A stretch of DNA of 64,000 nt, from contig ONYA01000008.1 in NCBI GenBank assembly GCA_900321965.1, forward strand, positions 1 to 64,000, written 5' to 3'. Below are positions 60,358 through 64,000 of the stretch, in pieces; position 1 is the first letter of the stretch, and each line of letters starts with the position of its first letter. The stretch is from an uncultured Prevotellaceae bacterium (GTDB lineage Bacteria > Bacteroidota > Bacteroidia > Bacteroidales > Bacteroidaceae). The translations under genes and the position numbers were made by a program. The notes below the pieces were generated by a model. That model worked only from the letters and a program-made list of their open reading frames with translations. It searched no databases and had not been told where the DNA came from.

Positions 60358-60546
60358 TTATTCAAATCGCAACACTGTTTCTTGTAATAGTTCTACAAAG
60401 TTAGCTTTCCTCGTATCTCTACTCCCGCACTTTGGACACTGCGGGAGGTTTGGGCCACATCTGATGCCGCCCTCTGTGTCGAAGGCTTCGAATGTGTGGC
60501 CACATTGCTTGCACTTGAATGTTTTTCTTCCTTTGATCGTTAACAT
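60358..60546 (-). CDS. small zinc-ribbon protein
   Basis: A 62-residue protein with two CxxC knuckles, CKQC at 12-15 and CPKC at 37-40, plus C30: a rubredoxin-like zinc ribbon. First gene of the unknown operon, preceded by a 264-base leader containing the structured hairpin. Might bind nucleic acid or act as a zinc-dependent partner of the downstream membrane protein. Confidence 0.75.
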   Translation of the reverse strand: MLTIKGRKTFKCKQCGHTFEAFDTEGGIRCGPNLPQCPKCGSRDTRKANFVELLQETVLRFE

Positions 60547-60810
60547 TTCTGTATTAGGATTTTAGTTACACCTTTTATATATACACTGAAGCGCAGACTT
60601 CGCGCCGATATTCTGCAACGGAGGTCCTGAGAAACCTTGAAGGTGGAATATGACAGAAGTCCGCGCCTGTAAGCGCGGAAACAACTGCACGACATTCCCC
60701 ACCTTCACATATTGCCATAGGGCAGGAAGTTCTCAGGTTCCCGTTTGGTGAGAATGAAGCACGTGCTTCGCTGTTCAGTATGTCAATGAAACGGTATAGA
60801 ATCCGTATCC
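60547..60810 (-). promoter_or_regulatory. 264-base structured leader of the unknown operon
   Basis: Untranslated region between the promoter at 60816-60823 and the zinc-ribbon ATG at 60546. It contains GAAGCACGTGCTTC (a perfect palindrome) and the multi-helix hairpin at 60621-60741. An open frame across it (60575-60901) looks accidental. Confidence 0.5.
60621..60741 (-). ncRNA. multi-helix hairpin, structured RNA candidate B
   Basis: Helices: 60626-60633/60730-60737 (8 bp), 60638-60646/60699-60707 (9 bp, continued by AAT/ATT past a CC bulge) and 60660-60666/60673-60679 (7 bp around loop CTGTAA). On the minus strand it is bounded by GGAACCT and AGGACCTC, the same words as hairpin A at 36859-36976. 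Minus strand is inferred from promoter and gene. Confidence 0.6.
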
Positions 60811-60815
60811 AACTG

Positions 60816-60845
60816 CAAAAATACGAAATATTTCCGAATTGACAA
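60816..60845 (-). promoter_or_regulatory. promoter of the unknown operon leader
   Basis: TATTTTTG (60816-60823) with TTG (60843-60845) 19 bases upstream on the minus strand, followed by CAGTTGG. Confidence 0.6.
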
Positions 60846-60897
60846 TGAAAAAAGCGAAAAAAATTGTATTCTTCTGTCAAAATTCCCATCTTCAAAG

Positions 60898-61125
60898 TCA
60901 TACTATTCCTTTTAACATGAGGAGGCCGTGAAACGCTAACAGCGTTCCGGCGACGGTTTCCATGAATGTGATGAAGATGGAGAAGTGCATCGGCATTTTC
61001 ACGAAGAAGGGACGGCAGACATTGCAGTAAATGTCGCGAGGGGTTTCCCCACCTGTAATGCGCGAGAGTGTTTCGCTCAGAAAGAGGATGCCGACGATCA
61101 GTTCTAAGATGGCTATTGTGTTCAT
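60898..61125 (-). CDS. small inner membrane protein
   Basis: A 75-residue protein with two hydrophobic helices (TIAILELIVGILFLSETLSRI; MHFSIFITFMETVAGTLLAFHGLLML) separated by a loop with two cysteines (YCNVCRPFF). Family unknown. The start at 61125 (MNTIAILE) is preferred because a promoter lies at 61166-61173. The gene sits upstream of the structured leader and has its own promoter. Confidence 0.6.
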   Translation of the reverse strand: MNTIAILELIVGILFLSETLSRITGGETPRDIYCNVCRPFFVKMPMHFSIFITFMETVAGTLLAFHGLLMLKGIV

Positions 61126-61165
61126 TTTCGTCTTTTGTTTTGAGTTAATAATATGTTTTCGAGTG

Positions 61166-61173
61166 CAAAAATA
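61166..61173 (-). promoter_or_regulatory. -7 element of the small membrane protein gene
   Basis: Minus-strand TATTTTTG, 40 bases before the ATG at 61125. Confidence 0.5.
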
Positions 61174-61262
61174 GGGCGTAGGTGTGCAGAAATACCGCAT
61201 AGGTGTTGGTTTTCTTGAAGAATTTGTATGATTTTGTCACCGGACTGACTCGGACTGTTTGG

Positions 61263-61320
61263 GCATCGGACGGGTACGGACGGACACGGACTGTCCGAAA
61301 GAGTCCGTAAAGTCCGATGC
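61263..61320. repeat. GGAC-rich repeat, intergenic copy
   Basis: GCATCGGACGGGTACGGACG... with internal inverted segments (GGACTGTCC, ATCGGAC/GTCCGAT). A copy of about the same length and about 80 percent identical lies inside the DMT transporter gene at 61971-62029. Confidence 0.8.
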
Positions 61321-61391
61321 AATAAAATAAAGTCTGATGCATGGAACGCTGAGATAACCTTATGCCAATAGTCCCGCTCCCTAACACTTCG

Positions 61392-61496
61392 CTTCTCGTG
61401 AAAAAATATAAGCCTCTCGTAAAAAAATACAAGCCTCTCGTAAAAAAATATAAGCCTCTCGTGAAAACGTCGCGGCCTCTCGTGAAAGCGTACTGC
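61392..61496. repeat. 21-base tandem repeat array
   Basis: Five units CCTCTCGTAAAAAAATACAAG-like, the last two GTGAAAACGTCGCGG and GTGAAAGCGTACTG variants. Same unit as 26189-26293. Reading frames through it are artefacts of the 21-base period. Confidence 0.85.
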
Positions 61497-61562
61497 TTCG
61501 TTCGAACACTTTTCTTTTTGTCTCGCGACTGGCACGCGCGCACGCATAGGATAGTGAAAAAG

Positions 61563-61669
61563 AAAAACATCCCACCCACGTCGCCCATCCCGCTCCTAAA
61601 ACTCCGGCTTTTCTGGTTTGCAAGGAAAGAACTTAGGAGCGGGATGGGCGACATGGGTGGTGTGTTTTT
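61563..61669. repeat. GC-rich hairpin element, copy 2
   Basis: The 37-base arms 61563-61599 and 61633-61669 are complementary with three mismatches (AACATCCCACCC..GTCGCCCATC). The flank TTTTTGGCTTATAACAACCAT matches the flank of copy 1 at 25984-26058. Confidence 0.85.
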
Positions 61670-61747
61670 GGCTTATAACAACCATTATGTATTCAACATT
61701 TTCTGGTAAAACATAAAACCCGATACCTCGGAAAAAATCGAATAATA

Positions 61748-61779
61748 TTTGTTTTTTCGCTCGGTTTGCACTACCTTTG
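61748..61779 (+). promoter_or_regulatory. promoter of the DMT transporter gene
   Basis: TTTG (61748-61751) and TACCTTTG (61772-61779) 20 bases apart, a near-perfect consensus. The predicted transcription start falls on or next to the GTG at 61784. Confidence 0.75.
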
Positions 61780-61783
61780 CACC

Positions 61784-62743
61784 GTGGAACTAATACATAG
61801 ACTGAAATACCATTTTGTGGCCTTCGTGACGATTGTCATCTGGGGCAGCACTTTCGTGTTCACGAAACTGCTGTTGCTGGCGGGACTCTCGGCGGCTCAG
61901 ATATTCACGTTGCGCTTCATCATCGCCTACGTACTGTTAGCGCTGTATAGCATCGGGCGTCCGTTTTTTCGCATCGGACGGGCGCGGACTGACGCGGACA
62001 GTCCGAAGAAGTCCGTTCAAGTCTGGTGCGGCTCGTGGCGAGACGAACTGCTGATGATGTTGCTGGGCGTGACGGGCGGCTCGCTGTATTTCCTGGCTGA
62101 GAACGAGGCGCTGAACTATACGACCGCCACCAACACGTCGCTCATCGTCTGTAGCTGTCCGTTGGTGGCATCGGCGCTGATAGGACTCTTCTACAAGTCC
62201 GAGCGCATGAGCCGTCTGCAGACGTTGGGGGCGCTGACAGCCGTTGCGGGAGTCTGTGTGGTGGTGCTCAACGGCCATTTCGTGCTCCATCTGTCGCCCC
62301 TTGGCGATGCCTTAGCATTGGCGGCAAACCTCTGCTGGGCCTTTTATTCGCTGCTGATGATACCTGTCGGTCGTAAGTACGACTCTGTGTTCATCACTCG
62401 CAAGGTGTTCTTCTACGGTCTCGTCACCATCATTCCTTATTATATGTTGGTGCCCGAAGATGCGTGGATTTTCACCTCTTCAGTTTTTCATTTTTTTAAT
62501 TTTTCAATTCTCCTCAACCTGCTTTTCCTCGGAGTCGTCGCCTCGATGCTCTGCTTCTTAGCGTGGACATGGGTGATCAAGCGGTTGGGGGCTATGGTCA
62601 CCACCAACTACGTGTACCTGAACCCTGTGGCCACGATAGTCTTTGCGTGGTGGATTCTCAATGAGCAGATCACGTCTTACTTCTTGTTGGGAACGGTGCT
62701 GATACTGCTGGGCATGTATCTGGCCGACAAAAAGAAAGCGTGA
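61784..62743 (+). CDS. EamA/DMT-family transporter
   Basis: A 319-residue ten-helix exporter with two EamA repeats: VAFVTIVIWGSTFVFTKLL at the start and LGDALALAANLCWAFYSLLM in the second half, ending LLGTVLILLGMYLADKKKA. GTG 61784 is the only start compatible with the promoter, and implies a leaderless mRNA. Residues about 61-85 (FRIGRARTDADSPKKSVQVW) are encoded by a GGAC-rich repeat inserted in a loop between early helices. Substrate unknown. Confidence 0.85.
   Translation: MELIHRLKYHFVAFVTIVIWGSTFVFTKLLLLAGLSAAQIFTLRFIIAYVLLALYSIGRPFFRIGRARTDADSPKKSVQVWCGSWRDELLMMLLGVTGGSLYFLAENEALNYTTATNTSLIVCSCPLVASALIGLFYKSERMSRLQTLGALTAVAGVCVVVLNGHFVLHLSPLGDALALAANLCWAFYSLLMIPVGRKYDSVFITRKVFFYGLVTIIPYYMLVPEDAWIFTSSVFHFFNFSILLNLLFLGVVASMLCFLAWTWVIKRLGAMVTTNYVYLNPVATIVFAWWILNEQITSYFLLGTVLILLGMYLADKKKA
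61971..62029. repeat. GGAC-rich repeat inside the DMT transporter gene
   Basis: GCATCGGACGGGCGCGGACT... followed by CAGTCCGAAGAAGTCCG matches the intergenic element 61263-61320. Reading frame is kept and the segment falls in a hydrophilic loop. Confidence 0.75.
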
Positions 62744-62800
62744 GCAGAAGTTTTTTTCATTTGCTGACCCGGTTTCTTTGGTCGTTTCAGGATTATTGTG

Positions 62801-62808
62801 TATTTTTG
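62801..62808 (+). promoter_or_regulatory. -7 element of the HD hydrolase gene
   Basis: TATTTTTG followed by CAGGC, 20 bases before the ATG at 62829. Confidence 0.55.
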
Positions 62809-62828
62809 CAGGCATAAAACGACAATGA

Positions 62829-63497
62829 ATGATGAGTAAAGAGGAATTTGAGGCCTGTCTCGACAGGCAGGCCGACAAGATAGAGCAGATACGCCAGTCG
62901 GCTCACAACCTGCACCAGAGCGTGAACCAGACCTACGGCAATGGACTGCCATACGGCTACCATCTCGACATGGTGGTGGCCGGTATCAGGGAGTTCGGCC
63001 ATCTGGTATGCTGCGACGAGAACGACGTCCTTCCCCTGATGTTCGGCGGCTACTATCACGACAGCATCGAAGACGCCCGTCTGACGTATAATGACGTGAA
63101 GAAGCAGGCGCTCCAGATGATGACCGAGGAGCAGGCTCTGTTGGCTGCGGAAATCGCCTATGCGCTGACCAATGACAAAGGCCGTACGAGAGCCGAGAGG
63201 GCAGGGGAGGCGTACTATCAGGGTATTCGCGAGACGCCCTACGCACCGTTTGTCAAGCTCTGCGACCGCTTGGCAAACGTCACTTTCAGTTGTTCGGAAA
63301 CAGACGACTCTAACGCCCGGATGAAGCTGATCTATAAGCGCGAGATGCCTCACTTCTTGTCGGCTATCAATACGCATAGCGACGACCCTCGGCTACAATT
63401 GCCTCACGAGACGATGTTGAGACTGGCAGAAGTGTTGATTGACGATATGGAAAAAGGAGAAAAACTATTGGAATTATGGCAGCAGGGAAATGGATAG
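62829..63497 (+). CDS. HD-domain phosphohydrolase ((p)ppGpp hydrolase-like)
   Basis: A 222-residue metal-dependent phosphohydrolase of the HD family: YGYHLDMVVAGIREF, the HD dyad in GGYYHDSIEDARLTYNDV and the later VKLCDRLANVTFS. These match the small alarmone hydrolase/RelA N-terminal type. The substrate is not identifiable from sequence. It overlaps the next gene by 22 bases, so the two are coupled. Confidence 0.8.
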   Translation: MMSKEEFEACLDRQADKIEQIRQSAHNLHQSVNQTYGNGLPYGYHLDMVVAGIREFGHLVCCDENDVLPLMFGGYYHDSIEDARLTYNDVKKQALQMMTEEQALLAAEIAYALTNDKGRTRAERAGEAYYQGIRETPYAPFVKLCDRLANVTFSCSETDDSNARMKLIYKREMPHFLSAINTHSDDPRLQLPHETMLRLAEVLIDDMEKGEKLLELWQQGNG

Positions 63498-64000
63498 GTG
63501 GTATCGTCGGATGGATGGCCGGAGGCCCGTTGGGCGCTCTGGCAGGCTATCTGATAGGCTCGCTCTTTGAGTCGGGCATGGATTCGGTGAACAATTTCAG
63601 CAATGCAGGCACCTTCGGCTTTGGGTCGGAGCGTGACGACGGCTTCTCTCAACAGCAATATCGGCAGGCGCAGGGCGACCGCAACAGTTTCCTCTTCGCA
63701 TTGCTCGTGCTGGCCTCGTATATTATCAAGGCCGACGGCAAGGCGATGCACTCTGAGATGGAGACGGTGCGCGGCATGTTGCGCCAGAACTTCGGCGAGC
63801 AGGCCGTCACGCAGGGTGACGACATCCTGAAGAAGCTCTTCGACGAGCAGCGGCGGCAGGGCTGGATACGCTTCAAATCCACCGTCCGCGACTGTTGCAG
63901 TCAGATAAACCGTAACATGGACTACTCACAGCGCCTGCAGCTGCTCGACTTCCTCTGTATGATAGCCCAGGCTGACGGTCATCTCGACCCTACGGAGGTG
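63476..64000 (+). CDS. DjlA-like co-chaperone (3' end outside window)
   Basis: Partial coding region of at least 175 residues; no stop before the window end. It begins MAAGKWIGGIVGWMAGGPLG, a glycine-rich membrane or membrane-proximal segment typical of DjlA. From about 75 a TerB-like helical domain follows (FLFALLVLASYIIKADGKAMHSEMETVRGML). DjlA proteins end in a J domain that recruits DnaK; that part would lie beyond the edge. Not visible as a complete frame because it is cut by the window. Confidence 0.75.
   Translation, partial: MAAGKWIGGIVGWMAGGPLGALAGYLIGSLFESGMDSVNNFSNAGTFGFGSERDDGFSQQQYRQAQGDRNSFLFALLVLASYIIKADGKAMHSEMETVRGMLRQNFGEQAVTQGDDILKKLFDEQRRQGWIRFKSTVRDCCSQINRNMDYSQRLQLLDFLCMIAQADGHLDPTEV

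Noticed and set aside
60575-60901. 108-residue open frame on the minus strand
   Set aside because: It runs through a promoter and the structured hairpin region, and its composition is not protein-like; treated as untranslated leader.

Overview
The window looks like a chromosome segment of a Bacteroidales bacterium, most likely Prevotella or a close relative. Reasons: many Bacteroidetes-type promoters (TAnnTTTG, several with TTTG about 20 bases upstream), a type III glutamine synthetase, PorT-like barrels, TonB and LolA-type envelope genes, few Shine-Dalgarno sites, and intergenic spacers built of short repeated words. The assignment is inferred from gene content, not from a marker-gene comparison.

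Layout. 0.1-6.7 kb: tRNA-His, a VanW-family gene, a minus-strand operon for agmatine breakdown plus glutamine synthetase III, and a FetA/FetB-like ABC pair whose ATPase is degenerate. 7-9.8 kb: three secreted or outer-membrane proteins. 9.8-19.5 kb: first half of an aryl-polyene-type (type II fatty-acid/polyketide-like) operon with ketoreductase, five ketosynthase-family proteins (three with a full triad, two without), two acyl carrier proteins, dehydratase, thioesterase, methyltransferase, acyltransferase and a small exporter. 19.6-21.6 kb: TonB receptor. 21.6-37.6 kb: accessory island with an AAA-ATPase/nuclease, an M13 peptidase lipoprotein, IS and regulator remnants, a large inverted-repeat element, a type III restriction-modification pair with a PLD-helicase and a DUF4391 protein, and a RelE/YoeB-like toxin-antitoxin pair inserted on the opposite strand. 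37.7-50.7 kb: second half of the polyene-type locus: LolA-like carrier, dehydratase, glycosyltransferase, an RND/MMPL exporter fused to an acyltransferase, two CrtI-like oxidoreductases, a radical SAM protein, esterase, acyltransferase and TPR protein. 51-55.3 kb: phenylalanine/tyrosine operon preceded by a clear Phe/Tyr-rich leader peptide and attenuator. 55.3-64 kb: WYL regulator, a six-gene operon of unknown function, a DMT exporter, an HD hydrolase and a DjlA-like protein that runs off the end.

The two polyene halves together hold most parts expected for making, methylating, glycosylating and exporting an aryl polyene-like lipid pigment. No AMP-ligase or aromatic ammonia-lyase for an aryl starter unit was found in the window.

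Most unusual observation: two accessory operons, the helicase/DUF4391 operon and the unknown operon at 56.9-60.5 kb, each begin with a long untranslated leader. Each leader carries a 108-121 nt multi-helix hairpin bounded by the same short words. The two hairpins share words and geometry but not helix sequence, as expected for a structured RNA family or mobile regulatory element. Several other dispersed repeat families also recur in the window: 21-bp arrays, a GC-rich hairpin, a GGAC-rich element and a CGAGGTA repeat. The last two also occur inside coding sequences.
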